64,000 bases of DNA from Flammulina velutipes (taxonomy: Eukaryota > Basidiomycota > Agaricomycetes > Agaricales > Physalacriaceae). The DNA is taken from the NCBI GenBank assembly GCA_011800155.1, contig CM022371.1:2108001-2172000 (forward strand). The letters run 5' to 3'. This document shows, in pieces, positions 22,509-33,201 of this stretch (within the stretch, counting starts at the first letter, position 1; the number at the start of each line of letters is the position of its first letter). The notes under the pieces are model-generated. The model saw nothing but the letters and a program-made list of their open reading frames with translations, did no database searches and was not told the DNA's origin. The position numbers and the translations under genes were made by a program.

Positions 22509-24122
22509 ATGGATGCGGATGATCTTCCCCGAGATGCCTCAGATGCCACTGTGAAACAGCTCATCACAGTGCATGAAGCAGCTACTGAGCATCTCGATGG
22601 TGAGATATCAGCCTTGCGCCAGCAGATTCGTCGCCTCGAATTCAACAAAAGCCAGCATGCACTTCAGATACATCGTCTTCGTGGTCGTATTACTCTTGCC
22701 AGACGTCTTCCCCACGAAATCCTTGCCAGAATTTTCCAGATTTGTGCGTGCGCTGGATGGACTCGCACTCCCCTCACAGCTTCCCATGTTTGTTCTGACT
22801 GGCGCAACGCTGCTTCCACTCCGTCTATCTGGTCATATCTCTACGTCAACTTGGATGCTATGGATCCAGTTGGCAGGACGGCGCATTGGCTCGACAAAGT
22901 CAAAGCTGGACCTCTGCACATCCACCTCGATATCAAGAACGATGTCTTACATCTTCACCATGTCATGTGCATGCTGATCCCACTAGCCTCGCAATGGCGG
23001 TCCCTCAGGATCACGTCAATCCTTCTGGAACCCGTCAACACTGTCCTCTCACAGCGTTATTCTGGCTCCTTCATGGATTTACGCAGCATCGACATTTCGA
23101 CCCAGGAAGATTTCCCAAATCTTCCCGGTGTTGAAAGCCATCTCCTTGGGTTGACAGAAGCGTTTATAAATGCACCCATCCTCAAGACGATCCAAATATC
23201 CAGAAATGTTATACCCGGCAGAGGCGATATCCCCCCATCTATTACTGAACTCATCCTCAATATCAAGACTCATTCCCTCAACATCTCCACCTTGCTGGAT
23301 CTATTGGAAGACCTCCCACTTCTCGAAAAGCTGTCTTTGACAACTCCTCCCCAGGACGCGTTCTCAGAACGGGAGAACACCATCACCACACGTACTGGCG
23401 ATGAGAGTAGACAAGTGGAATTGTTGAACCTCACGTCACTCACGATCATAACATATCCCCTTGCATTCCTCCTCCTAGGATATCTCTACCTGCCCAGTCT
23501 GCGGCGTATTTCCCTTCGTTCCTCCCTAGATGCACTGCCATACCCCCATACGTCTGTGGGGACATCTTTACACCGACTCATTCAACAAGCAGACATACCT
23601 CTTGAAGCTCTCGACCTTCATGACCTCGACCTATCCGCCTCACATTTTGTCGCATGCGCCAGACACATGCCGTGTCTCAGGGAACTTCGTTTACACGAAA
23701 GCGACATCTCCGACGCGACCCTCCATGCAATTAACGAGCTCTGTCCAAGGCTAGAGCGACTCGATCTCCGCTGGTGCGGTATGATAACCGGACACGCGTT
23801 GGTCGAACTCGCCCAAAACCGCCTCGACGCCAGTGCAGACGCTACCACACCCGTCAAAGCGTTGGAGTCTGTCACTGTTATCAACTGTTCTTACATAGAC
23901 GAAAAGCGCATCTTCGAGCTGGCGAAGATCACCGTATGCCGTCTAGTGGCTAGCTCCGAGGACTATTGTGGTGAGTACTGCTTCTTCTGAACATTAAGAC
24001 GGAGACTAACTGATGTAGTGCCTTTCGGGTGCTGTTTGAATGAACGATATAGAAAACGATTTGAGCTACGGCAACTAGAACAAGGGTTTGGGTTAGGGAC
24101 GAAGGGGATTGTGATCTCCTAG
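22509..24122 (+). CDS. F-box protein with leucine-rich repeats
   Basis: F-box proteins recruit substrates to SCF (Skp1-Cul1) ubiquitin ligases. The protein starts MDADDLPRDASDATVKQLI. A coiled coil follows (EHLDGEISALRQQIRRLEF), then the F-box (LARRLPHEILARIFQICACA and HVCSDWRNAASTPSIWSYLY). The C-terminal two thirds contain leucine-rich repeats such as LPLLEKLSLTTPP, LPSLRRISLRSS, PCLRELRLHESDISDATLHA and CPRLERLDLRWCGMITG. The start is the first ATG in frame; the open frame extends upstream only through a TTG at 22461. One intron near the 3' end adds VPFGCCLNERYRKRFELRQ and a short tail. Agaricomycete genomes hold large families of such proteins; the substrate is not predictable. Confidence 0.88.
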
Positions 24123-24476
24123 TAGCCTTACGGTGCTACATGAACTCAAGGAATGCCCGCGTGGGTGACGATCTTATGCGGTCTTTTTGTGCCCGTCGGG
24201 AGACATAATGGAACCTCTCCCGGATCACGCGCTGCCTTTCAATGAACGATTGTGGCACCGGAGCATACTCACGGAATGTTCTACATGTATACTTACAATC
24301 AGATAATACTGGACATATATACAGAAGAGAATATGTAGGTTCACTTTTCAAACAGACACTACCGTTTCTGATCCTCTTGCCGTTAGACTTGACGTTGAAT
24401 GCCGGCGACTTTCCTTGAACTTGACACCGTGCATTTCATGTGATGAGTCGTTGGACTCCATGTACATTGGCTTCGA
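24123..24476. other. Intergenic region between convergent F-box and DUF6534 genes
   Basis: About 350 bp of probable 3' UTR. A minus open frame at 24136-24351 has no recognisable domain, and I leave it uncalled. No repeats or RNA genes were seen. Confidence 0.4.
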
Positions 24477-26254
24477 CTAAGAAGGACGGATCAGGTCTAT
24501 CCCCAGAGGAATGGGAGGATGGGGACTTACCTGTATGGGGGGATTTGTGTCATTGCCACTACTATGGTTGTGGGAAAGGAAATCTATTGTCGGCCCCATA
24601 GTGAATGATGTACTGCGTCCCTCGCGACGACGTGCATTCAAGCTCGACATGACAGTATTGCCGTATACTTTAGGCTGCATGGGGAGTCAGTCTTCCCTTC
24701 TGTCAACCTGAAGGGTACGTACCAGTATGAAGACGAAGGCTATGTGAAGGCCGCTGTTTGGGAGTCCTAGGAAAGCACCAAGTTCGACGATAGCACAAGC
24801 GCTAGTTACAAGTCCGTTTTGTACGGTGCCTGTCAATGATAACGAATGAATACAATGATTTGCTCAGAAGATGAGATCGTCGACGCGCCAGCTATTATCT
24901 TGTTAATGATGTGGTCTGTCTTACGGAAACCCGTCTTCCTATGTCCCAAGTAGAAAGATAAAGTTGCTAGCATGAGGCTTAGCGAACACACTCAAAGAAA
25001 ATGTCCAACTAGACGTACCAGTAATGAAAACGTCGATGAATGCAGTGACAGACAGCCATATAGCGCCTAAAGTATGTGGAAGCACGTCATAAAATTTGGA
25101 GAGGTCCTTCCTACGTGTGAGCTATGATGTCCGACTCGGAGATGGATCATGGCAGCATACCGTATTGATGCCTAAGCGGAGCTGTTAGGATCCAACGATT
25201 CACTCTCAGAAAGAGATACATACTGATATATGTACTGAGGCCGATGGTACACGCAAGGGAAACAAGACAAAGGAACAGGAGTGGTATGGTTAACCATATC
25301 TTTCCTGTTAGCACCTAATTTCAGGTATGAGCGTGATAAAGGTCGGAACACCGATGGTACCCGACCTTGACTCTCCATATAAAGAACGCTTGGCAGATAA
25401 TGGCCTGGACGCCCTGGACATACGACACAAGGGTCAGAGGAAAGTGCGAAGTGGAGTTGAGGTCGAACACACCACTAGGATAGGATCTGAGGACACACGT
25501 GGTCAGAATTGAAAACATTGCTTCAAGGGCAGATGCACTCACGAACTGCAAGCCCTGCGTCCGATAATTTTCCCTTCGTTCAGTCCCAAATGAGAATAAT
25601 TTGGCCGAAAAACTCACGGAAAGTGACAATTCCCAGTGCACTGAAGTTACCTAGTCGACGACTGGTTAGCTTCCATTATGCACTGCGCCCGAGGGGAGAT
25701 TAAGTACCGAAATTGTCGACAAGAAGGTCATAGATCCACCATAGAGCAAAAACTGTGCTGCGACAGGTTGGTACAAGTCCGGGGAAGACGACAAAAGCAT
25801 CTTACCCAACGACGTCGAGCATGAGCAAAATCCCGACCTAGAAGGCGATAAGAATCCGAAGAGAGCGCACTGGCAGACTCGGAGTCTGAGCGAAAGCGAT
25901 TCGTACATAGCATTTTAACCAGGTTTTGTCCCTGGGTTGTAGTTGAGTCTAACATGAAAACGAAGGCGGGGCGGAGGTAGACGTACTTGGGAAAGCGAGT
26001 GTAATACAATATACACTACGGAAAAGACGTGACATGATCAGTGAACGAAAGGATAGAATGAAACGGACTCACCTGATTCCACATAGATCCAAAGAGCATG
26101 CAGGCTATCGATATCCCTATTAGCGGTGGGCCGAACACTTCAATCGCTCAGCAGTTTACATGGAGGACGGTAAGGCAATGCGTGACTCACTGATACCGAT
26201 GGAAGGTAATGGTGGCGCCACTCCCGGTGCTGTCGAGTTATCTGAGGTGGCCAT
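24477..26254 (-). CDS. DUF6534-type multi-pass membrane protein
   Basis: This family of seven-helix-like membrane proteins is expanded in mushroom-forming fungi, and its function is unknown. The start MATSDNSTAPGVAPPLPSIG leads into the first membrane segment (PPLIGISIACMLFGSMWNQ). Further exons give YYTRFPN, QFLLYGGSMTFLSTI, FVSASALEAMFSILTTC, VQAIICQAFFIWRV, a segment readable as WLTIPLLFLCLVSLACTIGL, then PHTLGAIWLSVTAFIDVFIT. The C-terminal segments are NGLVTSACAIVELGAF, then LPNSGLHIAFVFILV, then PKVYGNTVMSSLNARRREGR. The SLNAR end is typical of the family. The tail after it is polar and probably cytoplasmic. The gene is cut into at least nine small exons; their exact joins are approximate. 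Confidence 0.72.
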
Positions 26255-27132
26255 CGTTTACAGATATATACAGAGGATAAAGGAGTGAGAGACGACGGGG
26301 GATCACCAAGGGAGATCTCCTTCATCGAGGTCATTTAACAAAGGACAGGACCCGGTCGGTACTCGGAGTTAGCTTTTCTGATGCTGGGCTTGCTTGTTGG
26401 GGGTATGTACAATGTTCATCATGAGTTTGAGATGGACTCCATCTGGTGCGCAACTTTCGGAGTGAGTCTAGGGCCTTCATGCCGTGCGGTTGGGAGTGAC
26501 GAGCAAGGTTGATTCGGCAATTGCCGTGCAGGGTGGCGCAATAATCTTATTCACCGGTCGTTCATGGAGCTATGGTATTGAGCGTTGAGTATTTGAGAGT
26601 ATGAGTGTAGTGGAACATCTTTACGTGAATGCCACTGCTAAGCATTGATTACCCATATAATCCACCAAAGATTTGATGAGGAAGGAGATGAGATACCAAG
26701 TCCTCATTGACATCAAAACTCCAATCAGTTCGTGCAGAGTAAGTTACTGTACTCGTCTCCCTAGCCTATAGCTAATTTTGATCACCCGCACGCCGCACGA
26801 AGCACAGATCGATACGATGAAAACGCATAATTACAGCAAGACGGAGACAACATATTATTGTTTCTCAATGAATAAATTTTGCTCGGGCACCTGTGTCACA
26901 TATGTAAGATATTAATGGGACACGCCATCGCGCCGAAGAAATCAATCCTGATAACGAGATAGTCTTCATCTTAGACCTGAGCGCTGAGCGCTGAACGGTG
27001 GTGTATCTGTCTTACGCATCACCTCAACTGGTACGTCGAACGCCACATATTTTCTGATGCTATCGTACAAGGGCTGATCGTCCGTGAGATTTTATCCACG
27101 CTCCTAATAATAGTGGGTATGATACAGGATAA
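26255..27132. other. 878-bp intergenic region
   Basis: This separates the 5' end of the DUF6534 gene and the 3' end of the PDI gene. It is more AT-rich around 26850-26930. A short tandem repeat (GAGCGCT twice) lies near 26983-26996. I found no open frame with a domain, no tRNA and no transposon ends. Confidence 0.45.
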
Positions 27133-28917
27133 TCATAGCTCGTCATGGCCACCTGTCGCATTGACGGTTTCTTGTGCCTCTTCGGTGTCAGCCACAACCT
27201 CTGGCTCAGCAACCTTGACCTCCAAGCTGTTCTTGGCCTTCTCCTCAACGAAGGCAACCAAGCTCTCTAGGGTACGGTCACCATCGTAGTCCAACCATTC
27301 CTTAGAGCCGGCGGGCTTGAACTTGAGGGTAGGGAAACCAGAGATACGGAAGTCAACTGAAGGAGGGAGGTCGTTCTCAGTAGCTTCCATCTTCGCACTG
27401 TGTAGCGTATTAGCAAACGGCAAACGTCGATAGACAGACTGCTTACATGATGACACGATCCTTGACATTGGCAAAGTGTTCACCAAGGCTGTCCCAGATA
27501 GGCTTGAGGCGCTTGCAGTGTCCGCACCTATCGAACAGGATCAACAATCTAGACCTCCTTAATGTTCTGGAATGCGCACCATGTAGCGTAGAATTCAACA
27601 AAGACATCTTTGGAGTCGTCGAGAACGACCTCGTCGAATTGCTTGCCGACAAGCGTGAAGACGGGTTCATCTTGGTTCTCGGGGATAGGTTGGCTCTTGA
27701 GAGAAGGAACGAGCTTGCCGTCGAGATACTGCTTGATCCACTCTTCGGTAGCCTCTTCGGTGTGGTCCTTGGTCTGATCCATGGGATATTTGAGCTGGCT
27801 AACCAAGTCCTGGATGACAAAGCTGGGCCACTTGGGTTCGTTGAGGTTGAGGGCCTTGCCATGGTCACCAAACTTGATAGCGTCAATCCAGACGAAGTTG
27901 AGCTTGGACTTGTACTTGGAAGCGATAGGCTTGAAGGCAGCGATCTTCTCCTCCTTGCCCTCCGCGGTAGGATCCAAGAAGAGATAGGCAAGAGGTTTGG
28001 TGCTGGAAGCGTAGGTAGCATAGTTTTCGCCAGATACCTCGTCGAGGATGGGAACTGAAAGCTCCTGTACCCATGTAGCAATCTCTTCGGGGGTCGCAGC
28101 GGATATCGGGTATGGGTAAGGGACAGCACGATCGTCGAAGCTACGGTAGACGACAATGGTGGGAGTAGTGATGTCTTGTTCGGATGCGAAAGCCTGGTCT
28201 TCGACTTGGCCGAAGAGGTACTCATCGCGGTGTGCTTCAGCAGCGGTAGCAAATATAGCGGTGAGGGGGTCTTCCTTGGCAGCATAGGCCACAACGACGA
28301 CTTTATCAGCGTTAGAGAACTCCTCGAAATTGGAGTTGGAAACAAGGGAAACGGCAGGGAGTGATTGTCTGACAGGTGATGAGCCGAATAGACATGACAA
28401 CTGTAATGCAAACATACTTGACCATGTATGCAACGATCCCGTCTGCTTTACGGGGACCGGTGTAGTCAGTCGGAGTACCGTTTTTGTAGACGTGGAGGGT
28501 ACTGTAATACCATATGAGTACTGTGTTTGCGACAAGATATAGAAAGACGCACGGGTAACCACTAATCCCCTTGGATTGACACAGGTCTGTTTGGTCGACA
28601 CAGTCAACCTTGGAGATCTTGATGTTTTTGGCCTTGAGAGCGGTGGCCGCCTCCTCGTATTCGGGAGCGAGGGCCTTGCAGTGCCCACACCTGGAGGTCA
28701 TTTGAATATATGGAAATGACATTGAAGCTGATATTAATTACCACGGAGCGAAGAACTCTACGAGAATGAGAGGCTCGGGGTTTACGACGGCCTCAAAGTC
28801 GTCGGCAGTGAGAGATATCACGTCCGAAGTATCTTGCGTCAACGGTTGCATATCTGCGTATGTCGAGGAGGCGAGGGCAAGCGCCAGCGCTGGCGGGAGC
28901 AACGAAGAGTAGCGCAT
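27133..28917 (-). CDS. PDI1: Protein disulfide isomerase, ER-retained
   Basis: It forms and rearranges disulfides in the ER lumen. A signal peptide (MRYSSLLPPALALALASSTY) is followed by four thioredoxin folds in a-b-b'-a' order. The first active site is [20 protein letters not shown], with its CGHC split by an intron. The second is [20 protein letters not shown], again split. Between them lie b and b' domains (DITTPTIVVYRSFDD, LAYLFLDPTAEGKEEK, FVIQDLVSQLKYP). The a' domain keeps the cis-proline loop FRISGFPTLKFKP. An acidic tail ends in HDEL, the retention signal. Length is about 505 residues, as expected. A TGACGTGG element 70 bp upstream resembles an unfolded-protein-response site. Confidence 0.95.
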
Positions 28918-29255
28918 CGTTGATGGTGAAAGGGCAAGGTGAAGGCCAAGACTGAACCGTGTCCGCTTTAAATTGGATTCGATAACTGACGTGGAAGTTG
29001 CCTTTTGTGGAAGTCTCATCTCTCGGCCTTTCTCGCGTGGACATGTGTACCAAAGTAGAAGCACCTATGGTTAGTTTCACCATGATTTACCCAGCCTCAA
29101 TGCATGTCAGCCGCACAGAATATCATTCTTCAACGTGGCCCAGTGAAATTTGCACGATACTGTACTACATACTACATGTCCGGTCGCACAAAATATTGCT
29201 AAGCAATGGTGATGGTAAAGCATCACACAAAGGCCATGGCATCTGTAGTCTCAAG
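28918..29255. other. Intergenic region holding the PDI promoter
   Basis: This is 338 bp between the PDI start and the stop of the verprolin gene, both on the minus strand. It contains the UPRE-like element described separately and a minus-strand CCAAT box near 28970-28975. Nine bases after the CCAAT comes ACACG, close to but not matching the CCACG of a mammalian ERSE. No other element was recognised. Confidence 0.45.
28987..28994 (+). promoter_or_regulatory. UPRE-like element TGACGTGG upstream of PDI
   Basis: TGACGTGG matches the TGACGTG(G/A) unfolded-protein-response element bound by Hac1/XBP1-type bZIP factors. It lies about 70 bp before the PDI start codon. PDI is a standard UPR target, so the site is plausible; binding is inferred, not shown. 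Confidence 0.5.
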
Positions 29256-30681
29256 TTACAGTGAGTTGAGATTAAAATCACAGCCACGCCGGCGTCCACT
29301 GGGATACTGCCTAACACCAGCCTGGAAAGGCCGTGGCGGGGGGAAGTCTGTGACCGGGAAGGTATGGGAACCAGCATTAGGTGGTGGAGACGGAACTAGA
29401 CATCAAATGTCAGTAAAGAAAGACGGGAGTCAATATCAGCAACTGACTCTTTCTCTGTGGGCTTGTAGAACCGTTCGTAGGAGGTCTTGGTGGGATTGCA
29501 CTGCCCGCAGAGGCCACGCGCGGCCGCACAGGAGGAGTTGCCAACGGGCTCTGATGCGAAACAATAGGTGCGGCAGGAGGTTCCACTTGAGACAAAGCGC
29601 GCACTCTTGAAGGCGGAGCAGGAGGCGCATTCACAGTCGGTGGTACTTTTCTAGACGGCGGGGGCGGAGGAACTGCGCGTGACGGACCAGTACTCATAGG
29701 CCGTACTGGAGGTGCTGGTGGCGCCACACTACTAGGACGAGCAGGTGGTGCCGGTGGTGCTGCACTGCTAGGACGCGGTGGTGGTGCCACACTGTGAGGA
29801 CGAGTTGGCGGTGGCGGTGGCGCTCTACCAGGAAGAGTAGGTGGCTGAACGCTTGCACGTGCTGGAATAGCTGGAGGTAAACCACGACTTGGAGGTGCAG
29901 GAGCAGCAGAGGCTGGTCTAGGTGGCGGAGAAGTAGTCCGGGGAGGAAAAGCTGGTGAAGGACGTGCCGGAGGTGGCGGCGCTGAGTTTGGAGATGGTAC
30001 TTTTCTGCCAGGAGGAGGCGGTACAAGTCTAGATGGTGTATTAGGAGCAGATGGTGTAGGAACGATGCGAGATGGAAGTGATGGCGGGGCCGGAACTGTT
30101 CGGGACGGAAGGCTAGGAGCAGGTGGAGGTGTCGGGACTGATCGCGCTGGCGGTGCTGGTGGCGCAGGAGTCAAGCGGGAAGGCGCGGGAGGCGGTGCTG
30201 GCGCGACCCTAGCTGGTGGACCACGTGACGGAACACTGGGAGGAGGCGGTGCTCTGGGCGGTGGAGGCGCTCTGCCTGGCGGAGGTGGCGCTTTGGGAGT
30301 AGGAACGGCCCGCGATGGAGTAGCTGGAGGTGCAGGCGATGGCGGTGAATCACGCTTCGGTATCGACGGTGGTTTGCCCAATGTAGGCGCTTTGGCTGAT
30401 GATAATGTTAGAAGAAAGATTTACAGCTTTCAGTGGTACGAACCAAGATTGTTTTGACCTGCAGGCTTCAGTTTTGGCATTCCGCCAGCAAATAGGCCAC
30501 CCAGCTGTGGTGGTCCCCCTGCAGCAGGCATCGCAGACGCCGAGCCAGACGAAACAACATTTCGTCCGCCACCACCACCACCTTTAGCAATCTCTACGGC
30601 AGGCGCGCTGCGGTCATTCGTCTTTGCCTGCTTTAGCCTTTTACCAGCCTGGATCTCTTGTAGTAAAGCACTCGATGCCAT
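29256..30681 (-). CDS. VRP1: Verprolin / WASP-interacting protein (WIP) homolog
   Basis: Verprolins bind G-actin and hold WASP/Las17 to control Arp2/3-driven actin assembly in endocytosis. The N-terminus carries a WH2 actin-binding motif (ALLQEIQAGKRLKQAKTNDR) and then a Gly-rich stretch. An intron leads into a long proline-rich region of about 300 residues (repeated APPPPGRAPPPPRA and PPAPPARPSSVAPP types), suited to SH3 and profilin binding. A last intron joins a C-terminal exon reading SHTFPVTDFPPPRPFQAG and then YPSGRR, followed by CDFNLNSL. That FPPPRxF...YPSGR pattern is the WASP-binding end of WIP/verprolin. The opposite strand shows a long glycine-rich open frame that is only the mirror of the proline repeats. 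Confidence 0.88.
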
Positions 30682-30872
30682 GCCGAGCTCGTCGTGGTTC
30701 TTGGTCAAAAGTAAGGACTCCGGTGTTTGTCTTTGTTGGTTCTCGCAGTAATATATATATGACGCGCACAGTTTCAACCTGTGCGCTTTAATTTCACACA
30801 AACCAAGTCCAACAAGTCCGTAGTCTAGGGCCTACGCATAATGCATAATGAATACCGACCAATCTTGTCCGA

Positions 30873-32916
30873 CTACATCATTCTGGCCACAGGCACTCTC
30901 ACGTCCCGGGGAAATTTAGGCAAAGGAATTGGGTTCTTGAATCCTGCTGCGCGAAATTGGGTAGGCCGGCCATCAGAAGGTCCTCCCACTTGGAGAACCA
31001 TCTCCTCGGGCGACGGCGGGGTAATTGTTACAAGTTGTCCAGATCCTTCTGACACAACGGAATGCTGGTCAGAGAATGCTGCCACTGAGTGTGGCGAATA
31101 AACGACCGGAGAATCGGGCAATGGGGGGTATATGTCTCGATCACCTGTTCCGCCAAGGACGCGTACAACAGACGAAAGTCCTGAGCTGCGTCGACCCAGT
31201 GGCAAGGGAGATGGAGGTAGAGACAACCGGGGACATGTCGACGCAGTTCTGGTAGATACGGAGAAATGTGATTTCGGCTCCAGTGTTGGCTGTTGGAGAT
31301 ACGTGTCTACCGTGGTGGGACTATCGGGCTTCACTTGATCGTTCAAGTATTTCTGTGAAGTGTTCAACATGACCAACCGAGCTCGGACGAGCGATATTGT
31401 CGAATCAAAGTGAGGTATTGCGGGTACCGTGCGATTGTTGTCTTGAGATGATTGTAAAGGTGGTCGAGCGCGGCGCGCCACTTCTACAACGGCCTCTCCG
31501 GCGCTACGTAGGCTTCGCGAGTCTATAGTACGACTACTGCGAGCAGTCCTACGTCCATTATTGATCGTCCATCTGTGAGTATCCGGTTCCACGTCATCTG
31601 GGTACTTGGACGAATACGGATGAGAGATCAAGGCAGGTGTTATCGAGTATGCCACTGATTGTCGCACAGAACGTCGAGGTTGATAGGACGACCGATAGGA
31701 CTGAATAGACGGGGCATACGGGTTTGACTTCAAGTAAAAGTCGCGCACCGCTGTTGCATCGGAAGGTCCATCGTAGCACACGTTGGGAGTAGACGGTGTA
31801 TGATGAAAGGTGACTATAACAGAGCAAGTGTGAGTTTTCTCCGAAGTCAGGATAGCACAGGGGATACGTACGGAGGACGATGATGGTTCCTATGCTGAAA
31901 GGGATGAACTCTCCTAGGATGCCAGTAAAAATGGCAGACGGTACCACAGTCAACAGCTCCAGTATCAAGAGGGAGAACGACTGGAGAACAGGTTGGTCTC
32001 CGAGCCAATTCATAACATGTCGGGATTGAGAGTATGTCAACGAAAGTATCCTGCCAATGGCATAGACCTCCAGAAGGGAATATACAAACGACAAGGTCAG
32101 AGACAACTCAAGAATACTGACAGGGATGAGTAAATGACCGCTATGTTTGGAAATTGTACGCACTGTTGCCGATGGCAAAGGTTGATATCCAGCAACTCAT
32201 AATTGCTAAGACCACAGATAAAGTTTTGGGAGAACCTCGTTGAAACGGACATACCTAATGGATCCCGTTCCAACAGCATAATTCGCAAAGGCAAGGCCTA
32301 ACATTCCATCAGAAACCCCGTAATAATGAAGGAGAATCTACCAATTCTCACCCAAGCCGACCAGCAACCAAGACACATAAGCGAGTGTTTCAACAAGACC
32401 AATCCCAAGGCGTCGCAGAGCAACGAGGACGATTGAGAGCGCGACAAGACGCGCGAATTGTGCAGAGATCCCGCCCCAAGCAACAAGGAATGCTGAGAAG
32501 GATCAGCAGAGATGACATAGCTTGGCGTTGGACAGCGTACCGCAAACAGTGCTCTCTCCCGATGAAAACGAGAGAAGAGAAGAGAACTGGGCGATGCTGG
32601 CGAATACGAAACAGAGGGAAAGAACGAATAAGGCTGGCGGGCTGACCGCCTCGAGCGAGACGCTTGCGTTGTCGTAAGTCGAGGGACCTTTCTCGGAATC
32701 GGATTCAGGCGCCCCTGAGGCAATGGTACGTCGGTAGATGCTCTGGATCCATCCCGAGGATAGCAAACATTGAAGAGAAGTCATACAGGCCCATCCAAGG
32801 AAGAACGTTGCTATCTCACGACTAGAATACTTTAGCGCCTAGCAATGGAGAAAAATGTAATTTACGGACTGGTCATGATGTTCAGCCACTTCCAAGACCG
32901 TTGGACTTGCGCTCAT
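30873..32916 (-). CDS. Multi-pass membrane protein of unknown function with a long cytoplasmic tail
   Basis: I do not recognise the family. The start MSASPTVLEVAEHHDQS is followed by about six or seven hydrophobic segments: REIATFFLGWACMTSLQCLL; ALFVLSLCFVFASIAQFSSL; FLVAWGGISAQFARLVALSI; TLAYVSWLLVGLG; LGLAFANYAVGTGSI; LLIPVSILELSLTLSFVYSL; SFSLLILELLTVVPSAIFTG. The last exon (30873-31781) encodes a hydrophilic tail of about 300 residues, rich in Ser, Arg and Pro, with SP/TP sites (RLSLPPSPLPLGRRSS, LVTITPPSPEEMV). The arrangement resembles fungal plasma-membrane sensors or seven-helix receptors, but no signature supports a specific class. Exon joins in the membrane part are approximate. The gene is divergent from TRA1. 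Confidence 0.7.
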
Positions 32917-33201
32917 TTCGAGCGAATGGAAAAGAAAGAGATAATTAGGCCAGCTTGAACGAAAGAAAGAGAAAGAAGGGAGCCCTGCTCAAAAGAAGAC
33001 GAAGACAAGAGGATATCACGGAACCAAGACAGGATCATTCTTGCTTGTAACTCGGGTGTGACCGTCTTGACGATGGATCACGTGAAATGTGACATGGTAA
33101 AAGCCCGGCATTGCGTTCGGTCAATTGTCCCTTTCCTTTCCCTCGGTTCCTTGGGTGCGCCACACTTGCGGAACCACATCTTTTCATCCTTTCCTCCAGC
33201 A

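Noticed and set aside
26983..26996. Two direct copies of GAGCGCT in the intergenic region
   Set aside because: Very short and without context; could occur by chance.
27443..28411. Long alternative-frame and antisense open frames over the PDI gene
   Set aside because: Low-complexity Ser/Pro or Leu-rich shadows of a well-conserved coding sequence.
30065..30457. Glycine-rich plus-strand open frame
   Set aside because: It is the reverse complement of the proline-rich verprolin coding sequence and has no independent support.
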